Assembly (NCBI RefSeq): GCF_000092025.1
Contig: NC_003064.2
Span: forward strand, 372,001-436,000
Reading direction: 5' to 3'
Source of the DNA: Agrobacterium fabrum str. C58
GTDB taxonomy: Bacteria > Pseudomonadota > Alphaproteobacteria > Rhizobiales > Rhizobiaceae
Length of the DNA stretch: 64,000 nucleotides
In this document: positions 45,753 through 55,096 of the stretch, piece after piece
Position numbering within the stretch: the first letter of the stretch is position 1
Layout of the letters: each line of letters opens with the position of its first letter
Position numbers and translations under genes: made by a program
The notes under the pieces: model-generated
Told to the model about the DNA's origin: nothing
What the model saw: the letters and a program-made list of their open reading frames with translations, nothing else
Database searches by the model: none

Positions 45753-46823
45753 ATGCAGCCGGTTGTTCATTTTAAAAACGTCAACAAGTCTTACGGCGCT
45801 TCCCTTGCTGTCGACGATCTAGACCTGGAGGTCGCGCCGGGCCAATTCGTTACCCTGCTTGGCCCCTCCGGTTGCGGCAAATCCACGACACTGAGAATGT
45901 TGGGCGGGTTCGAAACGCCGTCCTCCGGCGAGATTTACCTTGACGGGCAGCCGATCTCGCATCTGCCGCCCAACAGGCGAAACGTCAATATCGTCTTTCA
46001 GGACTATGCCCTGTTTCCGCACCTGTCAGTCCAGCGCAACATTGCTTTCGGACTTGAACTGAAGGGGCTGGATTCGGCGTCCATCCACCGCCGGGTCATG
46101 GAACTCCTCGGTCTCGTCAAGCTGCAGGATTTTGCCGGACGCATGCCTGAACAATTGTCGGGTGGTCAGCGCCAGCGCGTCGCCCTCATGCGGGCACTGG
46201 CGCCGGACCCGAATGTCTTGTTGCTCGACGAGCCGCTATCGGCACTCGACGCCAAGCTGCGTCATGAGATGCAGATCGAGTTGAAGTCGATCCAGCAGAC
46301 GACCGGCAAAACCTTCATCTTCGTCACCCATGACCAGGAAGAGGCGCTGACCATGTCTGACGTCGTGGTGGTGATGAACAAGGGGCGGATCGAGCAGATG
46401 GGAGCGCCTGATGATCTCTATGCACGCCCCCGCAGCCGCTTCGTCGCCGACTTTATTGGTCAGAGCAACTTTCTCGATGGCCGTTTGGTGTCTGCCGAGA
46501 GCGGGGTCGCTACGGTCGACTGGCAGGGTAGTTTGATCCGGGCGGATCTTAACGGCCACCATCACGCCATTGGCAGCCACGTCACGATTGCGCTGCGTCC
46601 GGAGGCTCTGTTCTGTCTGCCCGAGCAGCCGAGTGATCGTTTTGCCCTCAAGGGCCAGATCGAGCGGCGCGTGTTCAAGGGCGCACATACCACGTTGACG
46701 ATCCGCCTCGATAACGGCGCACTCCTGTCGGCCCAGCTCGATCCGGTGGCGCTCTCGCATCTTGATGGCGAGACGGTCTGGATGGGTTGGCGCGATCGCG
46801 ACGCCGTTGTCCTGGCCGATTAA
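45753..46823 (+). CDS. ABC transporter ATP-binding protein (PotA-like)
   Basis: 356 residues. Walker A GPSGCGKST, signature LSGGQRQRVALMRA, Walker B VLLLDEPLSALDAKLRHEM, H-loop FVTHDQEEAL; TOBE domain from about residue 280 (VTIALRPEALFCLP). It completes the importer begun at 42780 and is followed by an intercistronic hairpin. Confidence 0.92.
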   Translation: MQPVVHFKNVNKSYGASLAVDDLDLEVAPGQFVTLLGPSGCGKSTTLRMLGGFETPSSGEIYLDGQPISHLPPNRRNVNIVFQDYALFPHLSVQRNIAFGLELKGLDSASIHRRVMELLGLVKLQDFAGRMPEQLSGGQRQRVALMRALAPDPNVLLLDEPLSALDAKLRHEMQIELKSIQQTTGKTFIFVTHDQEEALTMSDVVVVMNKGRIEQMGAPDDLYARPRSRFVADFIGQSNFLDGRLVSAESGVATVDWQGSLIRADLNGHHHAIGSHVTIALRPEALFCLPEQPSDRFALKGQIERRVFKGAHTTLTIRLDNGALLSAQLDPVALSHLDGETVWMGWRDRDAVVLAD

Positions 46824-46830
46824 TCCTCAT

Positions 46831-46856
46831 CCCGTCGGTTCTCAGGACCCGACGGG
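46831..46856 (+). promoter_or_regulatory. Hairpin between transporter and enzyme genes
   Basis: CCCGTCGG and CCGACGGG, an 8-pair stem with a 10-base loop, right after the ATPase stop. No T-run. It probably divides the operon into a transporter section and an enzyme section. Confidence 0.5.
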
Positions 46857-46883
46857 CAACAATATATTTCAGGAGACCACCTG

Positions 46884-48362
46884 ATGACTTTGGAACAGCA
46901 AGACCGAACGGAGCAGCAACTCGCGGCGCTCAATGCGCAGGTGAGGCAGGATCTGTGCTACCTCAACTATCCTGCAGCGAACTGGTCGAAACCGGTCTCG
47001 ACCTCAGACGGTCAGCTTGTCAGCGATGTCGTGATCATCGGCGGCGGCATGTGCGGCCTCGTTGCCTGGCATGCCCTGACACGGGCAGGGATCGCCAATA
47101 TACGGATTGTGGACCGCGCCGCAAAAGGTGAGGAGGGCCCCTGGGTGACTTACGCGCGCATGGAAACCCTGCGCTCGCCCAAGAACCTGCTCGGACCGGC
47201 CCTCGGCATGGCGTCGCTCACCTTCAGGGCTTGGTACACCGCCCGCTTTGGCAAAGAGGCCTGGGAAGAACTCTTCCGCATCCCGCGACCCATGTGGATG
47301 GAATATCTGAGCTGGTACCGGCAGGTGATGGAAATCCCGGTTGAAAACAATATCCACGTCACCCGCGTCATCCCGCGGCTCGATGGGCTTCTGGAGCTGG
47401 AGATCGAGGGTGGGAAGGCTGACCCGATCATCACCCGGAAACTAGTGATGGCAACAGGGCGCGATGGTCTTGGAGAACCGACGATCCCGGATTTTGTGAA
47501 GGGCATGCCGCGCCACGTCAGCTGGGCGCATTCCGCCGATATGATTGATTTTCAGCGTCTGAAGGGAAAACGCGTCGTTGTCATCGGGGTAGGGGCGTCC
47601 GCCGTGGACAATGCCGCCGAAGCGCTGGAGCAGGGGGCCGGTGAGGTGCGTCTCCTTGCCAGACGCAAGACAATGCCGACAATCAACAAGTTGATGGGCA
47701 TCGGATCCTATGGCGTCACCGCCGGCTTCGCGAAAATTGACCCTGAGTGGCGCTGGCGTCTCATGGATTATTCCGTCAAGCAGCAGACACCGGCCCCGCA
47801 CAACTCGACGCTGAGGGTGAGCCGACATTCCAACGCCTATTTCCATTTCGACTGCGGTATCCAATCGATGAAGGAAGAGGGCGGCGAGGTCGTCATCACG
47901 ACAATCAACGGTCGCGTCTTTCGGACCGATTTCGTGATTTTGGGAACGGGATTCTCAATCGACCCCGTCAGTCGTCCCGAACTCGAAATGTTCAATGGGC
48001 AGATCGCCTGCTGGGAGGACCGCTACACACCGCCAGCAGGTGAGGAAAACCCCGGTCTTGGCCGGTTTCCCTGGCTGCAAGACGACTTCTCCTTCACCGA
48101 GAAAGAGCCGGGTGCCGCCCCTTGGCTGCAGCACATCCATTGTTTCAATTACGGTTCATCGGTCAGTCTGGGCAAAGTCAGCGGCGATATTCCGGCCATC
48201 AGCGAAGGTGCGCTCTGGCTCGCGCGAGGTATCGCCGCTTCGCTGTTCATCGCGGACATCGATCATCACTGGGAAGCGCTGAAGGCTTACGAAAAGCCTG
48301 AACTCGATGGGTCCGAATGGACCGACGCGGATGCCGACCCTTCCATGCAGAAGACAGCCTGA
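46884..48362 (+). CDS. FAD-dependent, FMO-like NAD(P)-binding oxidoreductase
   Basis: 492 residues. FAD-binding GGGMCG in VVIIGGGMCGLVAWHAL near residue 50; FMO-type F.KG...H..SW segment in DFVKGMPRHVSWAHS; second dinucleotide motif VVVIGVGASAVDNAAEAL; and the FMO ATG-like motif ILGTGFSID. These features fit an N-hydroxylating or Baeyer-Villiger-type flavin monooxygenase or a relative. AGGAGA precedes the ATG. It follows the transporter in the same operon, so it probably oxidises the imported compound. Confidence 0.85.
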   Translation: MTLEQQDRTEQQLAALNAQVRQDLCYLNYPAANWSKPVSTSDGQLVSDVVIIGGGMCGLVAWHALTRAGIANIRIVDRAAKGEEGPWVTYARMETLRSPKNLLGPALGMASLTFRAWYTARFGKEAWEELFRIPRPMWMEYLSWYRQVMEIPVENNIHVTRVIPRLDGLLELEIEGGKADPIITRKLVMATGRDGLGEPTIPDFVKGMPRHVSWAHSADMIDFQRLKGKRVVVIGVGASAVDNAAEALEQGAGEVRLLARRKTMPTINKLMGIGSYGVTAGFAKIDPEWRWRLMDYSVKQQTPAPHNSTLRVSRHSNAYFHFDCGIQSMKEEGGEVVITTINGRVFRTDFVILGTGFSIDPVSRPELEMFNGQIACWEDRYTPPAGEENPGLGRFPWLQDDFSFTEKEPGAAPWLQHIHCFNYGSSVSLGKVSGDIPAISEGALWLARGIAASLFIADIDHHWEALKAYEKPELDGSEWTDADADPSMQKTA

Positions 48363-48372
48363 GGTTAAGGCG

Positions 48373-48966
48373 ATGAGCAGAAAAACCGTTTATTATTACC
48401 ATGCGCTCAGTTCGCCCTGGGCCTATCTGGGCGGGCCACAGTTTAAGGCGCTGGTCGAAAAGCACGATCTTGATGTCGTCGTCCGCCCCACCCGCATCGT
48501 CACCGAAAACGGTGGCGTTCCACTTCGTTCCAGACCCCAGCCGCGGCAGGACTACCACGCCGTCGAACTGGACCGCTGGCGCAAGCGTCTGGGCATGCCG
48601 TTGGTGCTGAAGCCCAGATATTATCCGACCAACAACGAGTTTTCCGCGCGCATGGTTATTGCGGCCGACAGGCAGGGTTTGCCTGCACTGGAACTCAGTC
48701 ATGCGCTTCTGCGCGCCCTATGGGCGGAGGAGCAGGACGTGACTGATCCGGACGTTCGCATTGCCGTGGCAAACAGCCTGGGTCTTGATGGTCGTGCGCT
48801 ACGTGCGCTCGAAGACACGCCCGAGATCATGGCGGCCTGGCATGACAGCCACGCCGAAGCGCAGTCGCGTGGTGTCTTTGGAACCCCCACCTGGGTTTAT
48901 CGCGACACGCTCTATTGGGGGCAGGACCGCCTGACCTTTCTGGATGACGCTCTTTCCGAGGATTGA
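48373..48966 (+). CDS. 2-hydroxychromene-2-carboxylate isomerase-like DsbA-fold protein
   Basis: 197 residues of the kappa-GST/DsbA fold. The N-terminal YYYHALSSPWAYLGGPQF holds the serine used in this family instead of a CxxC pair, and the C-terminal GVFGTPTWVYRDTLYWGQDRLTFLDDAL is typical. Relatives isomerise ring-fission products with glutathione or act in glutathione transfer. The start at 48373 follows the oxidoreductase stop by 10 bases. Its natural substrate here is unknown. Confidence 0.85.
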   Translation: MSRKTVYYYHALSSPWAYLGGPQFKALVEKHDLDVVVRPTRIVTENGGVPLRSRPQPRQDYHAVELDRWRKRLGMPLVLKPRYYPTNNEFSARMVIAADRQGLPALELSHALLRALWAEEQDVTDPDVRIAVANSLGLDGRALRALEDTPEIMAAWHDSHAEAQSRGVFGTPTWVYRDTLYWGQDRLTFLDDALSED

Positions 48967-48973
48967 AAAAACT

Positions 48974-49480
48974 ATGACAGCTACACCTCCAGAAGACGTG
49001 ATCGACCGCGTCCTCGGCCTTGATGCCAACTCCGATCTGCTGAAACTCCGCGAGCGACGTTCGAAGCTTAAACATCTGACGCAGACCAGCTATCTTGCGG
49101 CTTTGAGGCCAGCAGAGCCACGCAACTTTTCCTACGCCTTGCGGGCAGCACTTGCCGCGCGTATGTCCGCTTTGTGGAAGGCGAAAGAACTCCATGCGCA
49201 CTACATTGAGCGGCTTGCCGAGGAGGAGGGAGGCTCCGACCAAGCGTCAGTCGCTGATCCGTCATCGGTCCTTCAGCACACGGATTCCCGCCTGCAAGCC
49301 ATTCTAAATCACGTTGATCTCGTGACCCTTACGCCGAAGAATGCGACCCGGGAAAACATTGAGAAACTCTACGCCGTTGGCCTCGACGACCGTGATATCG
49401 TCACGCTCGCAGGCCTTATTGCCTATGTGAATTATCAGGTGCTGGTCGTCGCCGGCCTCAAGATGATGAGGGACAATTGA
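48974..49480 (+). CDS. CMD domain protein (Avi_7170-like), no catalytic cysteines
   Basis: 168 residues, carboxymuconolactone-decarboxylase/AhpD-like helical fold. It contains no cysteine at all, so it cannot perform AhpD-type disulfide chemistry. I recall this protein type as the family named after A. vitis Avi_7170, always next to an Avi_7169-type partner, which is exactly the next gene here. The ATG at 48974 is 7 bases after the isomerase stop. Function is undefined; it may be a structural partner of the next protein. Confidence 0.78.
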   Translation: MTATPPEDVIDRVLGLDANSDLLKLRERRSKLKHLTQTSYLAALRPAEPRNFSYALRAALAARMSALWKAKELHAHYIERLAEEEGGSDQASVADPSSVLQHTDSRLQAILNHVDLVTLTPKNATRENIEKLYAVGLDDRDIVTLAGLIAYVNYQVLVVAGLKMMRDN

Positions 49481-49481
49481 T

Positions 49482-50060
49482 ATGTCACAGCCCGTCCATG
49501 AATTCACCCTCGATGCGCTTGAATGGCATCCCTACGTCAAGCCTGTCGATCTCGCGACGGCGACGCCCGAGCAATTGTCGGCCCTGAAGGTCACCCCTTC
49601 CAATACCAAGGTATCGGCCTATGTCCTGGTGCTCGCCAATGAGGCGGAGGCGCTGAACGAGCGCACGCCGCTCTTCAACGATATCATGTATAGTGACGGC
49701 GGATTATCACGCGGTGGGCGCGAGATCGGCGCGCTGGCGGCGTCCTTCGTCAATCACTGCATCTACTGCGCCGCGGTTCACGCCAACCGCTATATTCAGC
49801 TGGAGAAGCGGCCCGAGGTCGTGGACGCGATATACAAGAACGGACTGGATGCCGACCTTCCTGATTTCGAGCAGGCGCTGTTCAATTTCGGTGTCGATCT
49901 GACCGCCCATCCAGATAATGTGGGGGTCTACCAATTTTATCACTTGCGGGAAATCGGTCTGGATGATCTTGAAATTCTCGATCTCATCCATTCCATCGCC
50001 ATCTTCGGCTGGGCGAACCGGCTGATGCATACGTTGGGTGAACCACATCGGAAAGAATAA
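49482..50060 (+). CDS. Alkylhydroperoxidase-domain protein (Avi_7169-like)
   Basis: 192 residues with the AhpD motif HCIYCAAVH: Cys93, Cys96 and His100. The flanking GLSRGGREIGALAASFVN and FGWANRLMHTLGEP are family-typical. It begins 1 base after the cysteine-less CMD gene, indicating a matched pair or hetero-oligomer. A role in reducing peroxides formed by the flavoprotein of the same operon is plausible, as is a decarboxylase/lyase role. Confidence 0.85.
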   Translation: MSQPVHEFTLDALEWHPYVKPVDLATATPEQLSALKVTPSNTKVSAYVLVLANEAEALNERTPLFNDIMYSDGGLSRGGREIGALAASFVNHCIYCAAVHANRYIQLEKRPEVVDAIYKNGLDADLPDFEQALFNFGVDLTAHPDNVGVYQFYHLREIGLDDLEILDLIHSIAIFGWANRLMHTLGEPHRKE

Positions 50061-51398
50061 GTGAAGGCAACGGCAATCACGGGGACCGAGGCAGCTGTCC
50101 GCCCGTTCGACGTCGCGCACCGCGATGTCCTTAAAATCGCGATACCGATGATGATCGCCTATCTGTCGACGCCGCTTGTGGGTCTGGTGGCGACGGGTGT
50201 CATCGCGCATATGCGAAACGAGGCGCTGGTGGGCGGTGTGGCGCTGGCCTCGGTTATCTTCGACGTCATCTTCGTGACCTTCAATTTCCTGCGCGGCGCC
50301 ACGACCGGCTTTACGGCGCAGGCAATGGGCGCCGGCGACCGGGTGGGCGAACAGCGCATGTTGTTGAGCGGCCTCATCATCGCACTGGTGGCCGGTCTGT
50401 TGTTGTTGCTGCTCAAAGGTCCGATCGGCGCGCTTGGCATGAGCGTCATGGGCGCAGACGGGATTGTCGCCGAAGTCGCCTCGACCTATTTCCACTGGCG
50501 AATCTGGTCGGCCCCCTTTGTTCTCTTCAATTTTGTCGCCTTCGGCTGGCTTATTGGCCGCGGTGAGGCCATGTGGAGCATGATCCTCCAGACGCTGCTG
50601 AATGGCCTGAATGCCGCCCTCAGCGTTCACTGGGTCATAGGGCTGGGCTGGGGCGTGGAAGGTGTCGCGATCGCCACTCTGGTTGCAGAAGCTGTAACTG
50701 CTGTGGCAGGTGCGGCTTTAATTTTGGGCAAGACCGATCGCTCCGCCTGGCGGCTTCCTGATATACCGGCGATCAGACGATCCTTTGAAGTCAACGGCGA
50801 CATGATGATCCGCTCGTTCGCATTGCTGATCGGCCTGTCCTTTTTTACGCGCCAGAGCGGCTTTCTCGGGATCGAGGTGCTTGCCGCCAACACTATTCTG
50901 TTGCGGTTCTATTTCTTCGGCGTCGCGTTCCTCGACGGTGTCGCTACAGCGGCAGAACAGCTTGCCGGCCGCGCCGTCGGCGCACATTATCGACCCGCCT
51001 TCGATCGCACGATCAAACTGACGACGCTCTGGGGGGGCATTTTCGCAGCGCTGGTTTCCTTGGCATTCCTGGCTGGCGGGGATTGGGTCATCGCGCTGAC
51101 CGCGCCTACAGATATCGTTGCGAGACTGGCTGACAGTTATCTGATCTACGTCGTGGTTCTGCCTGTCATCGGCATCATCGCTTTTCAGATGGACGGCGTC
51201 TATATCGGTTCCACGTGGTCCCGGCAAATGCGCAACCTCATGGTGGTATCGCTGATCATCTATTTTGCCGCCTGGGCGGTCCTGCAGCCTCTCTATGGCA
51301 ACGATGGCCTATGGATTTCCCTGCTATTGTTTCAGGGCGCTCGAAGCATCGCCTTTCGGCTCATGCTTCCGAGGCTTGCGGCGGCAACGTTTCGGTAA
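50061..51398 (+). CDS. MATE family efflux transporter
   Basis: 445 residues, about 12 helices in two halves. It begins with GTG directly after the previous stop; the first half reads HRDVLKIAIPMMIAYLSTPLVGLVATGVIAH, as in DinF-type MATE proteins. It would use an ion gradient to export an organic cation or a toxic product. As the last gene of the operon it may expel a by-product of the oxidation pathway. Confidence 0.88.
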   Translation: MKATAITGTEAAVRPFDVAHRDVLKIAIPMMIAYLSTPLVGLVATGVIAHMRNEALVGGVALASVIFDVIFVTFNFLRGATTGFTAQAMGAGDRVGEQRMLLSGLIIALVAGLLLLLLKGPIGALGMSVMGADGIVAEVASTYFHWRIWSAPFVLFNFVAFGWLIGRGEAMWSMILQTLLNGLNAALSVHWVIGLGWGVEGVAIATLVAEAVTAVAGAALILGKTDRSAWRLPDIPAIRRSFEVNGDMMIRSFALLIGLSFFTRQSGFLGIEVLAANTILLRFYFFGVAFLDGVATAAEQLAGRAVGAHYRPAFDRTIKLTTLWGGIFAALVSLAFLAGGDWVIALTAPTDIVARLADSYLIYVVVLPVIGIIAFQMDGVYIGSTWSRQMRNLMVVSLIIYFAAWAVLQPLYGNDGLWISLLLFQGARSIAFRLMLPRLAAATFR

Positions 51399-51427
51399 AG
51401 ATGTGACGAAAGAACTGCCATGGGCGG

Positions 51428-51780
51428 TCAGCCGTTGGAGAAATGGCGAGCAGCTTTGATGAAGGCACTGACGGCAGCGGGTGGATTCTGCCTGCCGGGG
51501 TAATACAATGCCAATCGGATGAGAGAGGGTGTCCAGTCTTCAAGGACGCGCACGAGCCGGCCGGCCGCGATGTCATCACGAACATCCGGTTCCATAACAT
51601 ACCCAAGACCAATGCCCTTTTGAGTTGCTATTCTAACAAGGCTCGGTTCGTCGAGAGTTATCGAACCCTTAACGTCGATCTGGACCGTGTTTCTACCCGA
51701 AACGCAAACACTCAGGATCGGGCTGCTGTCGCCCGTCGAGTTCGAGAAGCAGCAAAAAATCTAACCCGATGGTGTCTACG
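51428..51780 (-). pseudogene. LysR C-terminal fragment
   Basis: The minus strand encodes the end of a LysR effector domain: [32 protein letters not shown], then [12 protein letters not shown], then [25 protein letters not shown] and stop at 51428. A stop codon precedes it and no DNA-binding part remains. About 105 of ~300 codons survive. Confidence 0.65.
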
Positions 51781-52010
51781 CAACTCGGGGGCTATTCATG
51801 TTGCATCGTCGTTCCTGCCATCCCGTTGATGGTAACCGTCCCATTTCCTCATCTATGGATAACATCCATCCTGCCTCGCGGACGATTACTCCGTTCATCC
51901 ATCCGGCGTCCTCAATGGCTCACACTGCAAATGTACGGAAAGGACCGATGGAATATGAATGGCCCCAACAGGGCGTGGGGTGCCTGACATCAACGCTCGA
52001 AGCGATGATC

Positions 52011-52409
52011 TCAGGTGGATTCGGCAAATGCATCTGCCTCGTTTTGAGTCGTGAAGGTGAATGTGATCAGTTCACTGTCATCGTTCTGGCGGATACCGAT
52101 TGCGGTCACAATCAACCGAGCGATCTCATCCTTAGCTTCACTTCCTGACCGGTATGACCCCACCGCGTTATCGATGGCCGGGCCGAATATCTCGCTGATC
52201 ACACCGAGGCGCATATTGTATTTCATGATGATATCCCGGTCCTCGATGATCGCCGCCTGTTCGGCCTTCGGAATGCCGGCATTATCCATTGCGGTTATCG
52301 TTGCATTTGTTGCGAGCTTGATCGGACCTTCTTCAAGCCACCGATCAACCATCTGATGAAACTGGCGCATTCGCGCAGCAGGGATTGTTCTCTGTACATT
52401 GATCGACAT
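52011..52409 (-). CDS. Hypothetical protein (132 aa)
   Basis: Starts MSINVQRTIPAARMRQ behind AAGGAAC. It is largely helical, with several acidic stretches and no cysteine, signal peptide or membrane segment. I recognise no family. The neighbours are also small hypothetical genes. The ribosome site and codon use favour a real gene. Confidence 0.55.
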   Translation of the reverse strand: MSINVQRTIPAARMRQFHQMVDRWLEEGPIKLATNATITAMDNAGIPKAEQAAIIEDRDIIMKYNMRLGVISEIFGPAIDNAVGSYRSGSEAKDEIARLIVTAIGIRQNDDSELITFTFTTQNEADAFAEST

Positions 52410-52763
52410 CCGAGTTCCTTTGTCAGCTTCCATGCAACTGCGGTCTTGCGCTTCGCGCCATTTGTGGTGATAGGTGATGCATTATCCTGATATTCAAAAC
52501 GCGTGGAGAGTTCCAGATGGAGTTCACGCAAGATCAGTTCTTTCAGGCGGTTGCCCCCTGCAAAACTCCGAGGATCTGGATCGCTGGTATCGCCATCTGT
52601 GGCCAACGGAAGCTCTATCACCCGGCGTCGCATCGTTCAAATGCCGGACGAGATCTCATAAATGAGCACAATAGGCCGATAGCAGATGTTGCTGGTCACA
52701 GGTTCTCAACGGTTATGCCCGCTGAGCGGTTTCTTGAAGTTTTACGCTGGGCAGTTTTGAACC
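52410..52763. other. Region between small hypothetical genes
   Basis: A minus frame reaching up to 52633 (MRRRVIELPLATDGDTSDPDPRSF...) reads like protein in its first 70 codons but then runs into the out-of-frame start of the 132-residue gene. It may be a short gene or the remains of one. Nothing else seen. Confidence 0.35.
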
Positions 52764-53153
52764 TTACATCCTGCGCTCGCCCCCCTTTAATGAGCTGGAG
52801 TGTTCGAAAACGGTCATGGCTTCACGCTGCTGCAAGACATGCCGGCTTTCGGCTAGTATCTCGCGATACCTCTGGATCTTGGCAGCTTTCATCCTGGATA
52901 AATCATCCTTCGAGAAATTTGCCTGCTGGACCGGAAAAGCCGCTTCGTTTTCCAGAAGGTCGAGCAAAAGATTTCGGATCACGGCGTTCTCCTCTCGAAG
53001 TTTCGCCAGCTCGATGGCCTTCCCACTCGACGCAAATCTCCGTGCGATAGCTTTGTCGATATCGTGTTCGGCAAGTAAAGTCCTGGCGGCGTAGTACCGA
53101 CAAGCAAAGAATGTTGTGACAAGCGCGCATAGCGCGAAAAGAATGTAGATCAT
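52764..53153 (-). CDS. Hypothetical membrane-anchored protein (129 aa)
   Basis: An N-terminal membrane helix (MIYILFALCALVTTFFACRYYAA) is followed by a charged, mostly helical cytoplasmic part with coiled-coil character (AKLREENAVIRNLLLDLLENE). No family recognised. The layout is like small inner-membrane scaffolding or phage-shock-like proteins, but that is only a shape comparison. Confidence 0.5.
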   Translation of the reverse strand: MIYILFALCALVTTFFACRYYAARTLLAEHDIDKAIARRFASSGKAIELAKLREENAVIRNLLLDLLENEAAFPVQQANFSKDDLSRMKAAKIQRYREILAESRHVLQQREAMTVFEHSSSLKGGERRM

Positions 53154-53331
53154 TCCGACCTCCAGGTTACCCTGAAAATCGATATTCCAAACGCGATTTT
53201 CAATACGCTAGTGAACCAGCAGGCCCAAAATGGCTTCGCCTCAATTAGGAGCGGATCGTAAAGGTGCCAGGTCGACCCCGATCGATAAGGCGACTATCAG
53301 AAGCTTCACTCTAATATAATTTGAATTCCTG

Positions 53332-53640
53332 TTACCTTGAAAGGTACGTTGCCTTCCTCACGGGATATGCGAAAGGCACACCATTTTCCAGGATAAAACC
53401 CTTGGTATACATGCAACTGCGCATCTCGGGAGAGCCATATGCGCCTCGATAGAAACCGACGTGGTCGTATGAGTAGTAGTCGAAACTGCATCTATCGAAT
53501 GCTGCACGATAAGCGTCCTCGAGGACGGGGTCACCTGCCACTGGGACGGCACCGTAAAGATGCAATTGCGTCCGCGCTTCCGCGACTGCTGCCGTGAACG
53601 TGACGCTTAGAATCACACTTAAAGCCAGCTTGAGTTTCAT
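53332..53640 (-). CDS. Small secreted protein with two cysteines (102 aa)
   Basis: GGAGG lies before the ATG at 53640. Signal peptide MKLKLALSVILSVTFTAAVAEA, then a mature part of about 80 residues rich in Tyr and aromatic residues (FDYYSYDHVGFYRGAYG) with two cysteines (RCSFDYY and RSCMYTKGF), which could form one disulfide in the periplasm. No family recognised. Confidence 0.55.
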   Translation of the reverse strand: MKLKLALSVILSVTFTAAVAEARTQLHLYGAVPVAGDPVLEDAYRAAFDRCSFDYYSYDHVGFYRGAYGSPEMRSCMYTKGFILENGVPFAYPVRKATYLSR

Positions 53641-54064
53641 GACCTGCCTCCAAAGAAATAATCGCAACGAGCAACGGAATTTTTGTCCGGTTTGTTCCCT
53701 TGGCTTGGGCCTATTTTCACGATCGCGGTGAGCCTTTGTCTCGTCACTACATGGTCGAAAGTGCATATCACTTTCTTTTACGCCAGGGCCGACCGAGGAA
53801 GTGCCATCAGCTTCGCGCCTTCATTTCGGCCGTGAGGCGGTCAATATACCAGCCCGAAGCGGACATCTCAGGGTAGGTAATCGCGGAGCGGGAGAGATTC
53901 AAAGCATTACAAGCGAATTAACAATGGGTTCGGCGCCTTGCATCCCTTCAGGAGCGTCGATTTGGACATTGCGCCGTCGTCATGCGATGCAGCTCAAGAG
54001 CACTCTTTCCAGCAGCTTTCACAATGGAGATCGATGCAAAGTCTTCTGCGGTTCTGATCCTTCG
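53641..54064. other. Intergenic stretch, about 420 bases
   Basis: Upstream of the small secreted protein and downstream of the LacI gene. It must hold the promoter of the former. I see no gene or clear terminator. Confidence 0.4.
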
Positions 54065-55075
54065 CTACGCATTTTCAGACAGAAAGATCTGAATGTCGGT
54101 GGCGATAGAAAGTCCATCCCCCGGTAAGCGGCCAAGGAGTTTCGAGATTGTCTCGACGGCAAGTCGCGCCTCCAAGAGCGGTTTTTGGTCGATGACCGCG
54201 TTGATCTTCCTGGATTTCAGAAGCATTCGTCGATCAGGAGTGAGTTCGTGCGTGATGACCACCGTATCATCAATCCGCCCAAGGCGTTGAAGGGTGCTCA
54301 CGATCGGCACCGCACCGGCGGACAGGTGATATATGCCGCGCAGGGCGGGATCGTCGTGGAACGCAATCTCCACCACTCTGCCTGCTTCCTCCTGATTTTC
54401 CCCCGTCTCAAGAACCGCAGCAAGGCTGCACTCTGGATAGCGTTCGGTCAGGACGGCGCGAAAGCCTTCCTCTCTTTCCCGGTGGCCGGTGATGTCGCGC
54501 GACCCGGCGATCACGATCACCCGCCCGCCCTCCCGCAGGAAAAGTCCCATCAGGTCTCCGGCTACGCGGCCCGCTTGCCGATCGTCCGGTCCAACGTAGG
54601 CAGCGCGTCCGCAATCCGTCAGGTCAGTCGCCAGGGTCACGACAGGCATCTTGCGGGACAGCACCGCTACGGCTTCCCTGATGCGAATATCGTCAGGGCT
54701 CGTGATGACGAGACCGTCGTATGAGCGACAATCGCGGACGGCTGCGGCAATAGCCGCGGGCTTGCGGGGATCAATGTGGTGGACGAAGAACTGCACATTC
54801 AGCGCTGTGTACATTCTCCCGGCTAGATCAATGCCTTCTCTCAACGCTGCATGAAATGGATTGACCGGAGGCTGCATGAGGACCGCGACGCGCAGGGCAC
54901 GAGAGGGCGTCCGGTCTAACGCCCGATCAATACCAAGCGCGCGCGCCGTAGCCAGAACGAGGTCTTCTTTATCAGCGCGCACCCCTCCGCGGTTGTTCAA
55001 AACCCTATCGACTGTGGCAGTCGAGACGCCTGCTGCTTTCGCTACATCCGTAATGCTCACCTTTCGTGCAACCAT
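54065..55075 (-). CDS. LacI family regulator of the Moc/Iol-like cluster
   Basis: 336 residues. Helix-turn-helix VSITDVAKAAGVSTATVDRVLNNRGGV, then a type 4 periplasmic-binding-like effector domain (RALRVAVLMQPPVNPFHAALREGIDLAGR...). The STATVDRVLN segment is typical of inositol/ribose-type LacI members. ATG 55075 (MVARKVS) is preferred; 55087 is in frame. It diverges from the isomerase gene at 55209, with an inverted repeat between. Confidence 0.88.
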   Translation of the reverse strand: MVARKVSITDVAKAAGVSTATVDRVLNNRGGVRADKEDLVLATARALGIDRALDRTPSRALRVAVLMQPPVNPFHAALREGIDLAGRMYTALNVQFFVHHIDPRKPAAIAAAVRDCRSYDGLVITSPDDIRIREAVAVLSRKMPVVTLATDLTDCGRAAYVGPDDRQAGRVAGDLMGLFLREGGRVIVIAGSRDITGHREREEGFRAVLTERYPECSLAAVLETGENQEEAGRVVEIAFHDDPALRGIYHLSAGAVPIVSTLQRLGRIDDTVVITHELTPDRRMLLKSRKINAVIDQKPLLEARLAVETISKLLGRLPGDGLSIATDIQIFLSENA

Positions 55076-55096
55076 CTGCCTCTCCACCGCTCATTC

